Shown: positions 34,278 through 42,557 of the stretch, piece after piece
How the letters are laid out: every line of letters begins with the position of its first letter
How positions within the stretch are numbered: position 1 is the first letter of the stretch
DNA from: JBGPTF01 sp041490445
GTDB lineage: Bacteria; Acidobacteriota; Terriglobia; Acidiferrales; UBA7541
Reading direction: 5' to 3'
Length of the DNA stretch: 64,000 nucleotides
Assembly: GCA_041490445.1 (NCBI GenBank)
Contig: JBGPTF010000003.1
Span: 1 to 64,000, forward strand
Notes under the pieces: generated by a model
Databases searched by the model: none
What the model was told of the DNA's origin: nothing
Seen by the model: only the letters and a program-made list of their open reading frames with translations
Made by a program: the position numbers and the translations under genes

Positions 34278-34949
34278 TTATTCAGCGAAGGCGCCGACGA
34301 ACGAGCTGCGGCGGCCGGAATCATGCCACGTGACGCCGAGATGATTCCCGCTGTACATGCTGTTCACGACGGCCACCGGCATCGCGTGCATCAGGTGCCC
34401 GGCGAGCGGCGGATAATAAACCTCTTCGTTACGGCAGATTTCGTCTTCGGCGCCGATCATCCGCGTCGAAAGCTGGACGAGGTTTCCGACCTGCAAGGTC
34501 ACGAAGCCATGCCGTCCGCTCGAAAACGAAATCGGCGCGGACTGGATCGCCACCACGTCATTCAGCAAGCCAGCCGTTTGCGATTGCGCGAATTGAATCA
34601 GCGCGGCGCGCTGCGCGTCGTTCGCACGCGCATCCAGGAAGAAGACCGTTTTCGCCGGCAGCGGATTCGCATACGGATCGCCCAGCGTGGCATTGGCACG
34701 GACTACGGCGACCACATGCAGCCCCGCGAGCGGCACGCCCGCCCAGCTTCCCTGCGCCACCTGCCAGCCAAGCACCGCCTCCTGGCCAGTCAGGCCGACT
34801 TCGCCGTTCGCAAAACACGGCCCGGTGTACACGTCCGCGTTGCGGAATTCCACGTAGTTGCCGGAAATCGCGTTCATTGGCGCCGCGTTCGTTATTGCCG
34901 GCATCGCCACCGCAAGCGCCAGTGCGAAAAGAAGGACTCTTGCTCTCAT
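34278..34949 (-). CDS. DUF1326-like secreted protein
   Basis: 223 residues from the ATG at 34949 (GGAG eight bases upstream; the in-frame GTG two codons earlier is too close to it). Signal peptide at residues 1-23. The mature domain begins ISGNYVEFRNADVYTGPCF, then FANGEVGLTGQEAVLGW and later FFLDARANDAQRAAL, matching DUF1326-type proteins, which have an unknown function but a GNYxE...PC core. Two further Cys sit in CR and are candidate ligands. No obvious operon partner. Confidence 0.68.
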   Translation of the reverse strand: MRARVLLFALALAVAMPAITNAAPMNAISGNYVEFRNADVYTGPCFANGEVGLTGQEAVLGWQVAQGSWAGVPLAGLHVVAVVRANATLGDPYANPLPAKTVFFLDARANDAQRAALIQFAQSQTAGLLNDVVAIQSAPISFSSGRHGFVTLQVGNLVQLSTRMIGAEDEICRNEEVYYPPLAGHLMHAMPVAVVNSMYSGNHLGVTWHDSGRRSSFVGAFAE

Positions 34950-35153
34950 CTTCACGTCTCCTCAGGGGGATACTGCATTCTCCCACTCGGCCCCGTTCAA
35001 GGCAACCCTCGGATACCGAAAGTTTACAGGGGCCAGGCCTGATTCTCCTTAGATGATTTTGAAGGACCGGCGGTTTCGCCCGCGGAAATGCGCGTACCGA
35101 AAGGAGGGGAATTCAGAATGATGCCGCGCAATCGAGCGCAAAGAAACTTTGCG

Positions 35154-35393
35154 TCAGACTATTTCGCAGCACTTGCGGCCGGGGTGGCATTCCGCCAGCC
35201 CCACCACGTCGCCATCCGGGCCGAGAATCGATTGCGTGCGCAGGCACCAGAACGGCGCGGCATTCGCGGCGGGGGATTCGTCACCCTCGGACTGGTAGAA
35301 AAGTTTCTTCGAACGCAGGCAGTGGCAGACTTCACCTTGCCGGATCAGAACGCTCAAGCTCGCTTCCGCGAATCCACTCGATTTCTCAACCAT
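35154..35393 (-). CDS. Small Cys-rich protein downstream of the molybdoenzyme
   Basis: 79 residues from an ATG with AAAGGAG nine bases upstream, located two bases after the FAD-subunit stop. No signal peptide. Cys occur as CHC, C, C and a C-terminal KCCEIV, a pattern suggesting a metal or Fe-S site. The tight link to the molybdenum hydroxylase operon suggests an accessory role in cofactor or cluster insertion, but this is a guess; no family recognised. Confidence 0.6.
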   Translation of the reverse strand: MVEKSSGFAEASLSVLIRQGEVCHCLRSKKLFYQSEGDESPAANAAPFWCLRTQSILGPDGDVVGLAECHPGRKCCEIV

Positions 35394-35395
35394 GG

Positions 35396-36430
35396 CTAGA
35401 AGGCTCCTTTGGCCGCTGCGGCGCGTTCGTCGGACGCAGCATAGCGTCGCCACTCGACGCACGCGAGTAGCGCGCGCTTGACGGCGACGCGCGCCAGTTG
35501 GATTTTGTAGCGGTTGCGGCTGAGAGGTGTCGCTCCGTGCACGGCCGCGTCACCTGCCTGGGCGGCGGTTTCCGCCGTGACGTTCTTCCCCGTCAGGAAC
35601 TTTTCGGCAGTGGGCGCGGGCCACGGTGTCGGCGCCACATGCCCGAGCACCACCCGCGCGCCCGAAATCGTGCCGCCCTCCATCTTCAACGCCACCGAAG
35701 CCGTCGCGAGCGGCCAATCGAGCGCTTCCTTTTGGCGCACTTCGTACATGGCGCAGTGCCATCCGCGCGATGTAGCGGGGATCAGGATCTCAGTCAGGAT
35801 CTCATTCGGAGCGATCGCGTGCTCGCGCTCGCCTTCGCTCTTGGGGGTGACAAACAAATCCTGCACGGCGAGTTCGCGCGCGCCCGACGAGCCCGCCAGC
35901 TTTACTTTCGCGCCCAGAGTGATCAGCGCCGGTGCAAGGCTCGACGGGCTCACGAAATACGCCGGTCCGGAATTGCCGAAGATGGCGTGGTAGCGGTTGT
36001 CGCCATCGAGCACGAGCGCATGGCCCTCAGCGTCGCGTGCCAACAGGCCGAAGCCCGCGCGGAAATACCAGCAGCGCGGCCGCTGGAGCAAATCGCCGCC
36101 GGCAGTGCCCATGTCGCGAATCTGCGGGCTGGTGATTCCCGCGGCTGCCTCGTGGAGGGCGGGGAATTCTTCCCGGACCTGCGCGTGCGCACGCAGCTCT
36201 TCAATCGTCACGAGCGCGCCGATGCGCAGTCCTTCGGATGAATCGCGAATACCCTCGAGCTCGCGGATGCCTTTCAGGCTCACCACGCGCTCGGGCGCGG
36301 CGACACCATCTTTCATCAGGCTGATCAGGTCGGTGCCGCCGGCAAGGACTTCCGTCTTGCCCCACTGCGCGTCGAGAAGTTTAAGCGCTTCGGCGAGAGT
36401 CTTGGGTCGTGCGTAGGCGAAGGCTTGCAT
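35396..36430 (-). CDS. Molybdenum hydroxylase FAD-binding subunit (PaoB/CoxM-like)
   Basis: 344 residues. FAD-domain motifs are present: LAGGTDLISLMKDG (residues 31-44), IGALVTIEEL, SPQIRDMGTAGGDLLQRPRCWYF (near 107-125) and FVSPSSLAPALI. It matches the xanthine-dehydrogenase-family FAD subunit and transfers electrons from the 2Fe-2S subunit to FAD. E. coli PaoB has further Cys after QRxRC for a 4Fe-4S cluster; here only the first is kept, so that cluster is probably absent. The start overlaps the large-subunit stop by one base (TAATG). Confidence 0.9.
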   Translation of the reverse strand: MQAFAYARPKTLAEALKLLDAQWGKTEVLAGGTDLISLMKDGVAAPERVVSLKGIRELEGIRDSSEGLRIGALVTIEELRAHAQVREEFPALHEAAAGITSPQIRDMGTAGGDLLQRPRCWYFRAGFGLLARDAEGHALVLDGDNRYHAIFGNSGPAYFVSPSSLAPALITLGAKVKLAGSSGARELAVQDLFVTPKSEGEREHAIAPNEILTEILIPATSRGWHCAMYEVRQKEALDWPLATASVALKMEGGTISGARVVLGHVAPTPWPAPTAEKFLTGKNVTAETAAQAGDAAVHGATPLSRNRYKIQLARVAVKRALLACVEWRRYAASDERAAAAKGAF

Positions 36431-38562
36431 TAGGCTGCGCCTCCTTTCTCGAGCGCTGCCAGCACGCGGTCGGGCGTGAGCGGCAGCTCCGGCACGCGGA
36501 CGCCGATGGCGTTGGCGACCGCGTTCGAAATCGCCGCGCCCGGCGAAACCACCGGCGGCTCGGCCAGGCCGATCACGCCGCGGTCGTCGTAGCCGGGCCC
36601 CGTCATCATGTGCACGACGATCTCGCCCACGTCGCCGATGCCAGCCAGCTTGTAGAACTCCATGTTCGGATTCAGGCAGCGGCCCGTAAACGCGTCCATG
36701 ATTTTTTCTTCGTACAACGCATAGCAGACACCCATGATGCACGCGCCCAGCACCTGGCTCTCCGCCGTCTTCAAATCGAGCACCAGGCCGCAATCCTGCA
36801 CGGCGACGTGTTTGACGATGCGCACGATGCCCGTCTCGGTGTCCACTTCGACTTCGGACATCTGCGCGCCGCCGACTCCGCTCGACATCAGGTCAGGCGA
36901 CGTCTTGCCGTTCCCGATGATCGGGGAGGCGCCCAGCTTCGCGCACGCCTGTTTCCACGTGAGGCTCTTCGATGGGTTGCCCTGCACCCGGATTTTTCCG
37001 CCGGCTGCTTCGAGTTGCTCGGCCTTTGCGCCGAGTGAAGGCGCCACCTTTTCAAACAATTGATTGAGCGCATCCGTGGCCGCGCGGCGCGTGGAAGAGC
37101 TCACGCCGCCGGACGTGGTGGACCCGCCCGAAGGTCCGGAAGGCGGGTAGTGGCTATCGCCGATATTCACCTTCACGCCCTCGAGCGGCAGGCCATACGT
37201 CTCCGCCGCCACGATGCCGATGATGGTGCGCGCGCCCGTGCCCAGGTCCTGGCTGCCCAGTGCGACTTCCGCGGAACCATCGGGATGGATCGTCGCCTGG
37301 CAATTGCTCGCGTGGCCGCGGCCGCCCCAGGTGTGAACCGAAATGCCCAGGCCGCGCTTGCTGTGCCCCGGCCTCTTGTCGCCGCGCGGGTGCCACTTCT
37401 TTTTCCAATCCATCATCTCGGCGGCTTTCAGCAATTCTTCTTTGTAGTTGGCGGCGCGCGGGCCCGTCATTTCGATGTTCTTGAGGAAGAAATCGAGCGG
37501 GTCCATGTTCAGCTTCGCCGCCAGGTCTTCGAGCGCCGCCATCGTGATGAGGGCCATCTGCGGATGGTTGGGCGCGCGCCAGGCGCGAGCCGGGCCGATG
37601 TTCGTCAGCACGCCGGTGTGTTTCGAGCGGCGATTCGGCACGCGGTAGATGTACGGGAGATTCGGCGTCCCCGCATCGCCCACCCCTCCCGTTCCCCACG
37701 AATCGGATTGCCAGGCCGTGAGCGTGCCGTCCTTCTTCGCACCAGCGCGCACGTGCGCATGCATCGAGGGACGCGCGCCCGCGACCATCAACTCCTGATC
37801 GCGTTCGAGCATCATTTTCACAGGACGGCCTGACTTCTTCGCCAGGTGCGCCGCGGCAATGCCCCAGGTGTCTGCCTGAAACTTGCTGCCAAAGCCGCCG
37901 CCCATCACCTGGCAGACCACGTGAACCTTGTTCGCCGGAATCTGCAGTGCGCCGGAAAACTCCTGGCCGATGCCGCTGACGTTTTGCGTGGACGCCCACA
38001 CGTTGAGCGTGTCGCCTTCCCATTCCGCGACGGTGCCGTGCGTTTCCAAGCAGCAATGCGTGATCACGGGCACGCCGTATTCGCCTTCCGACACAACCTC
38101 GGCCTCTTCAAATCCTTTTGCGGGGTCGCCGTCGGTCTGCTCGCTGTAAACCTTGGTGAACTTGTCGCCTGCCGTAGCGGGATCGGTGTCGGCCACGAGG
38201 AAGGGAAGCGCCTCGTAATTCACGCGGATCCTTTTCACGGCGTCGCGCGCTTGTTCTTCGCTCTCGGCGGCGACCGCGGCGACTTCCTGGCCGGCCCATT
38301 TCACCTCCAGGTTGGCTGCACCTGCGAGGATGACGTGCACGGTCTTCACACCGGGCATTTTTTCCGCTTCGCCGGTATCCACGCTGACGACTCTTGCGTG
38401 CGCGTGCGGCGAGAGCAGCATTTTGCCGTACAGCAGGCCGGGGCGGTTGATGTCGTAGGTGTACTTCGCGCGGCCCGACGATTTCCAAGGGCCGTCGATG
38501 CGCGAGATGCGCTTCCCGATCAGACTGCGCTTGTCCGCTGGAGGCCAGTGATAGTCCGCCAT
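36430..38562 (-). CDS. Molybdenum hydroxylase large (Moco-binding) subunit
   Basis: 710 residues from MADYHWPPADKRSLIGK; the longer frame at its N-terminus is rejected because of overlap with the 2Fe-2S subunit. Xanthine dehydrogenase/PaoC-type: RIDGPWKSSGRAKYTYD at the N-terminus, QVMGGGFGSKFQADTWG, SQDLGTGARTIIGIVAAE and a C-terminal GLAEPPVVSPGAAISNAVANAIG with the expected Glu base region. Such enzymes oxidise aldehydes or purines. The Tat-signal 2Fe-2S partner points to a periplasmic aldehyde oxidoreductase of the PaoABC kind, although the gene order here is 2Fe-2S, Moco, FAD. It overlaps both neighbours by one base. Confidence 0.92.
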   Translation of the reverse strand: MADYHWPPADKRSLIGKRISRIDGPWKSSGRAKYTYDINRPGLLYGKMLLSPHAHARVVSVDTGEAEKMPGVKTVHVILAGAANLEVKWAGQEVAAVAAESEEQARDAVKRIRVNYEALPFLVADTDPATAGDKFTKVYSEQTDGDPAKGFEEAEVVSEGEYGVPVITHCCLETHGTVAEWEGDTLNVWASTQNVSGIGQEFSGALQIPANKVHVVCQVMGGGFGSKFQADTWGIAAAHLAKKSGRPVKMMLERDQELMVAGARPSMHAHVRAGAKKDGTLTAWQSDSWGTGGVGDAGTPNLPYIYRVPNRRSKHTGVLTNIGPARAWRAPNHPQMALITMAALEDLAAKLNMDPLDFFLKNIEMTGPRAANYKEELLKAAEMMDWKKKWHPRGDKRPGHSKRGLGISVHTWGGRGHASNCQATIHPDGSAEVALGSQDLGTGARTIIGIVAAETYGLPLEGVKVNIGDSHYPPSGPSGGSTTSGGVSSSTRRAATDALNQLFEKVAPSLGAKAEQLEAAGGKIRVQGNPSKSLTWKQACAKLGASPIIGNGKTSPDLMSSGVGGAQMSEVEVDTETGIVRIVKHVAVQDCGLVLDLKTAESQVLGACIMGVCYALYEEKIMDAFTGRCLNPNMEFYKLAGIGDVGEIVVHMMTGPGYDDRGVIGLAEPPVVSPGAAISNAVANAIGVRVPELPLTPDRVLAALEKGGAA

Positions 38563-39254
38563 TACGCGTGCCCTCCCTTCATTTTCTCCGCGGCTGCCAG
38601 CACGGCGCGCCGCACGCCCATGTACGTCCCGCAGCGGCACAGGTTGCCGCCAAGCGCTTTCTGCACGCCTTCATACGTCGGATTCTTCTCGTGATCGAGG
38701 TAGGCCTTGCTGGCCATCACAAATCCGGGCGTGCAGAAGCCGCACTGCTGCGCGTCGTTGTCCACGAACGCCTGCGAAACCGGATGCAATTTCCCCTCGG
38801 GAGCGAGCCCTTCGATCGTCTGGATGTCACGCCCCTCGGCGTCGATCGCAAGCATCGTGCAGGAATACACTGCTTTCCCGTCGATGATCACCGTGCAGGC
38901 GCCGCAGGTGCCGCGGTCGCAGACGCGTTTCGCGCCGGTCAGGTCGAGCCGGTCGCGCAAGGCGTCGAGCAGCGTGACCCGCGGCTCGATCTGCAACTGT
39001 TTCCTCTGCCCGTTCACGCGCAGGGTCACTGGCACCGGGCCGGGGCCGGTAAACGCCCCACCGGCGTCCCTCTCGGAAGCCTTCAGCAGCGTTTCGCCGA
39101 GTAGCGTGGTGGCCGAAACCGCAACGCCTGCGATGCCCGTTCCCTTGATGAAGTCGCGCCGGGTGAAACCGCCGCGCGACGCAGCCCCTTCTGCCGCGGC
39201 CGATTCTTTCGCCTTCTTACGGCGATCCGGGCGGGGCTTTTCTTTCTCAATCAT
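38562..39254 (-). CDS. Molybdenum hydroxylase 2Fe-2S subunit with Tat signal (PaoA/YagT-like)
   Basis: 230 residues with GGAGG eight bases before the ATG. A long N-terminus with TRRDFIKGTGIAGVAV is a twin-arginine signal that would export the folded complex. The first cluster uses CDRGTCGAC and a distal SC; the second uses QCGFCTPG and LCRCGTY. This is the standard small subunit of the xanthine dehydrogenase family, passing electrons from Moco to FAD. It is the first gene of the operon, followed by the Moco and FAD subunits. Confidence 0.93.
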   Translation of the reverse strand: MIEKEKPRPDRRKKAKESAAAEGAASRGGFTRRDFIKGTGIAGVAVSATTLLGETLLKASERDAGGAFTGPGPVPVTLRVNGQRKQLQIEPRVTLLDALRDRLDLTGAKRVCDRGTCGACTVIIDGKAVYSCTMLAIDAEGRDIQTIEGLAPEGKLHPVSQAFVDNDAQQCGFCTPGFVMASKAYLDHEKNPTYEGVQKALGGNLCRCGTYMGVRRAVLAAAEKMKGGHA

Positions 39255-39429
39255 CGAAATACCTCCGGCGATTCAAAGCGGAATGTTTGGAACAGGCGGG
39301 CCAAACTCGGGGAGTCGTCGAGAACACCGGAAACCCTCGGATAAAGTTGCGCGCACATCATAGTTTCGTCATGGTGTGCTTGTCAAAGCGGAAGACACGC
39401 GGCACCGGTTCAGCGTTTCGATCCGATCG

Positions 39430-39936
39430 TCATTCCTTCCCGCCAAGCCGATTGGCGAGGAAAAGCAGGACGACTCCGATCACTCCCAGGATCGCCGACC
39501 AGCGCCACATCACCAGGGTCGGTGCGAACGACATCGCGTCGAATCCTGCGGCAAGGCTGACCCGGAGGGGATTCGCCGGATCGTAACGGATCGTCCGATG
39601 CGAGCCGTCGGGGTATCGCCACACCCATCTGGCCATTTCGCTTTGCGACGACGAGTCGTAGCCGATTTCTTCTTGCGCCAGATACTGCTCGCCATTCACC
39701 GTGTAGCGGAAGATAAAGCTGGCGCCGTACCTCAGCCCGTTGGCCGCGCGGATGCGGATGGGGTGGCTGAGCCGCGAAGTGATCATGCTCTGCACCACCT
39801 CTGCATCCACCGCCGGCCACGTTTTCATTTCGCGGTACGGCCGGTAGCCCGCCCACGCCCCGAACAGCAACGCTAGGAGCGCGAGCAGGATCAACCCGAA
39901 TCCCGCGGCGCGCAGCAAGTCCCAGAAGGATTTCAT
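39430..39936 (-). CDS. DUF3592-like two-helix membrane protein
   Basis: 168 residues with a membrane helix near each end (LILLALLALLFGAWAG at 15-30; SAILGVIGVVLLFLANRL at 147-164). The exported middle has WPAVDAEVVQS, IFRYTVNGEQYLA and IRYDPANPLRVSL, typical of DUF3592 proteins. Function unknown. It is transcribed away from the sigma-factor gene that starts 155 bases further on. Confidence 0.75.
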   Translation of the reverse strand: MKSFWDLLRAAGFGLILLALLALLFGAWAGYRPYREMKTWPAVDAEVVQSMITSRLSHPIRIRAANGLRYGASFIFRYTVNGEQYLAQEEIGYDSSSQSEMARWVWRYPDGSHRTIRYDPANPLRVSLAAGFDAMSFAPTLVMWRWSAILGVIGVVLLFLANRLGGKE

Positions 39937-40090
39937 TGCTCAGCTTTCCTGCGCGCATTATACCGGCCGCGGAGCGCTTCCCATCTACAAACCGCGGAAG
40001 GCGCGGCCGCACCGGCCGGATCGGCGACCCTCAAGCAACTCGCGGAGACAATTCAGGTATCATTCCTGTCGAGAGCGTCACAGAGTTCCC

Positions 40091-41011
40091 ATGCACGAAC
40101 CTCGCGCCACCGAACCGGCCCAGGGGCAATCCCGTGCGAATCCTCATCCGCAGATTCCCGCTGCGCTGGCTCAACAGCTCTTTCGTAAAGCTGAGGTTCC
40201 GCAAGAATGGGGCTTGACGCCGGAACGGCTCGCGCAGGCGCTGGCTCGGAGCGCGGCGCAACGGTTTCGAGACGCCGCGGCTTCCCCTGCGGACATCGCG
40301 GCCTATCTCTCGTCGCTTCATCTTGCCGATCTCGCGCTGGCATGCGCATGCAGCGAAGGCTGCGAAGCCGCGTGGGAACTCTTCGTGCGGAATCTTCGGC
40401 CGGAGCTCTACCGCGCTGCGCGCGCCATTGCCGGTGATTCCCGCGGTCACGAGCTGACCGATTCGATCTATGCCGAGCTGTATGGCCTCGAAGAGCGTGG
40501 CGGGCGGCGCCGCTCGCTCCTCGATTATTTTCACGGCCGCAGCAAGCTCAGCACGTGGCTGCGCGCCGTGCTCGCGCAGCGCCATGTGGACGAATTGCGC
40601 CGCACGCGGCAGACCGATTCGCTCGACGACCCGCCGGACCCGGACGGCTCGCCGCGCCGCGAGCCCGCAAGCGCGGATCCGCCGCCCGATCCCGAGCGCG
40701 AGCAATACCTGGCGATGCTGCAGGCGGCGCTGACGGAAGCCCTTGCCGCGCTTGCGCCGCGCGACCGTCTGCGCCTTTCGTATTACTACGTGCAGGAGCT
40801 GACGCTGGCACAGATCGGCCGGCTGCTCGGCGAACACGAAGCCACCGTCTCGCGCAAGGTCGAGCGGGCGCGCCGCGAGGTGCGCCGGCACGTGGACACC
40901 GCTTTGCGCGAAAAGAAGCGCTTGAGCGAAGCGCAGCTCCGCTTGTGCTATGAATACGCGCAGCAGGAGTGGCCATTCGACCTGACGCGGGCGCTTTCCA
41001 CTCGCGAATGA
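40091..41011 (+). CDS. RNA polymerase sigma factor, ECF-like
   Basis: 306 residues. A sigma-2-like region (AWELFVRNLRPELYRAARAI...SILDYFHGRSKLSTWLRAVLAQRHVDELRR) and a sigma-4 helix-turn-helix (LAPRDRLRLSYYYVQELTLAQIGRLLGEHEATVSRKVERARREV) are clear, separated by an acidic Pro-rich linker. There is an N-terminal extension of about 90 residues. It is followed 60 bases later by a gene with an anti-sigma zinc-finger motif, which presumably controls it. It probably directs a stress or envelope regulon. Confidence 0.85.
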   Translation: MHEPRATEPAQGQSRANPHPQIPAALAQQLFRKAEVPQEWGLTPERLAQALARSAAQRFRDAAASPADIAAYLSSLHLADLALACACSEGCEAAWELFVRNLRPELYRAARAIAGDSRGHELTDSIYAELYGLEERGGRRRSLLDYFHGRSKLSTWLRAVLAQRHVDELRRTRQTDSLDDPPDPDGSPRREPASADPPPDPEREQYLAMLQAALTEALAALAPRDRLRLSYYYVQELTLAQIGRLLGEHEATVSRKVERARREVRRHVDTALREKKRLSEAQLRLCYEYAQQEWPFDLTRALSTRE

Positions 41012-41071
41012 CGCGAATGCTGCAAGAATGGCGGCGGGAATCGTTCTAAGGAAAACGAGGGGAGTGCGCCC

Positions 41072-42454
41072 ATGAGCGCGCGCCAAGACGACAAATCGTT
41101 TCAACGGATGATGCAGGGCGCTGCCGGTTCGTCCGCTCGTCCGCCCGCGGATTGCCCGGATCCGGAAATCCTTGCCGCCTATTGGGAGCAATCACTCGAA
41201 GCCACGGAGCAGGCGCGCTGGGAAGAGCATTTCTCGAATTGTCTCCGCTGCCAATCGCAACTGGTTGCGCTGGTGCGCAGCGACCTGGAGCCGGCACCCG
41301 GTCGCGGGTGGCTGAAGGATTGGCGCCACGCCTGGAGCGAAGCCGTGCCTGCGCCGGCGCGCAGTGCACCCGCGGCAACTTCCCCGGGCGTCGCGAGCAA
41401 CAGGCCCGAAGCAAAGCCGCGCTTGGCCTGGCTCACCCAGTGGCATTACGCCTGGCGGTGGGTGGTTCCGGCGGGAGCGCTCGCTGTTGCAATCGCACTG
41501 TGGGTTGCCGTGCGCCCGCCTTCACATTCTTTGGACCGGCTCGTTGCTTCGAAAAAAGAAATCGCCGTCGCGACGGCCACACCACCGAATCCCGCCGCAG
41601 CAAGTGCAGAAGAGCTGAAGAAAGCCGCGCGGAATTTTCCGGCTTTGCCTCCGCCTCCTCCGGCGATGAAGAGGGCTGCCTCTTCCACTCACACGAACGG
41701 GCGCATCAACGAAGCGTTTTCGAAAAAGAAAGCGGAACCGGCTTCCGCCACTCCGGCCAGGCCATCGGTTGCTGCCGCGCCAGCCGCCAGCGAATTCAGC
41801 CACGCAGATGCCCTGAGGGAACAAATCCTCTTGGCGAAGCCGGCCCAACAGCAGGAAGGTCAAACGAAGACCGCCGCGAAAGAAGAAAAGCAGGAGAAAT
41901 CGCTGGCGAGCGGACAATTGGCTGTCACCGGGGCAAGGCCCGCGCCGACAGAGGACTCGCCAAAACCAATGGCCGCACTCCCTCGAGCTCTTCCGAATGC
42001 GACCCAACAGAGAGCGAACGCCGCTGCGGGCGACGTCGTTGCGCAAGGGTCAATCAACGGGCGCTCCGGATTGGCCCTCATGGCAACGGATCAATCCAAT
42101 TGGGTCCTCGTTCCGTCGCGGGGAGGGAAAACGCTCTGGAGAATCGGTCCCGCGGGCGCAATCGAGCGGTCGCTCGACCTTGGCCTCACCTGGCAGGGCC
42201 AGTTCGCCGACGAAAAAGAATCGCTCCTGGCGGGCTGGGCGCCATCCGGGCAGGTTTGCTGGGTCGTGGGCCGGGGCGGCACGGTATTGCGCACAACCGA
42301 TGGCCAGCACTGGGAAAGAATGACGTCTCCCGCGGCAGTGGATTTGACCGCCGTGACTGCCAAGAATGCACAGAAGGCGACTGTCACCACAGCGGACCAG
42401 CGGAAGTTCACAACAGCCGACGGGGGCCAGTCGTGGGAGGCCGTGAAAAAATAA
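41072..42454 (+). CDS. Anti-sigma-factor-like protein with zinc finger and YCF48-like C-domain
   Basis: 460 residues. EEHFSNCLRCQ (residues 49-59) is the H-x3-C-x2-C zinc finger of ZAS anti-sigma factors. One membrane helix (about 132-150, VVPAGALAVAIALWVAV) separates it from a long Ala/Pro/Lys-rich, low-complexity periplasmic part. The C-terminus (about 325-460) has repeated strands with SNWVLVPSRGG, DLGLTWQGQ and DGGQSWEAVKK, typical of YCF48/BNR-like propellers. It would hold the sigma factor at the membrane and sense something outside; that is inference. Confidence 0.8.
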   Translation: MSARQDDKSFQRMMQGAAGSSARPPADCPDPEILAAYWEQSLEATEQARWEEHFSNCLRCQSQLVALVRSDLEPAPGRGWLKDWRHAWSEAVPAPARSAPAATSPGVASNRPEAKPRLAWLTQWHYAWRWVVPAGALAVAIALWVAVRPPSHSLDRLVASKKEIAVATATPPNPAAASAEELKKAARNFPALPPPPPAMKRAASSTHTNGRINEAFSKKKAEPASATPARPSVAAAPAASEFSHADALREQILLAKPAQQQEGQTKTAAKEEKQEKSLASGQLAVTGARPAPTEDSPKPMAALPRALPNATQQRANAAAGDVVAQGSINGRSGLALMATDQSNWVLVPSRGGKTLWRIGPAGAIERSLDLGLTWQGQFADEKESLLAGWAPSGQVCWVVGRGGTVLRTTDGQHWERMTSPAAVDLTAVTAKNAQKATVTTADQRKFTTADGGQSWEAVKK

Positions 42455-42557
42455 CCCGCCTTCTCGGCGAATCACCCCGCAAGAAATTCGGCCCTCTGCG
42501 TTCTATCGAGTGGAGACAGGAATTGCTTTCAACAGCCCCTTTCGAAGGAGGACGACG

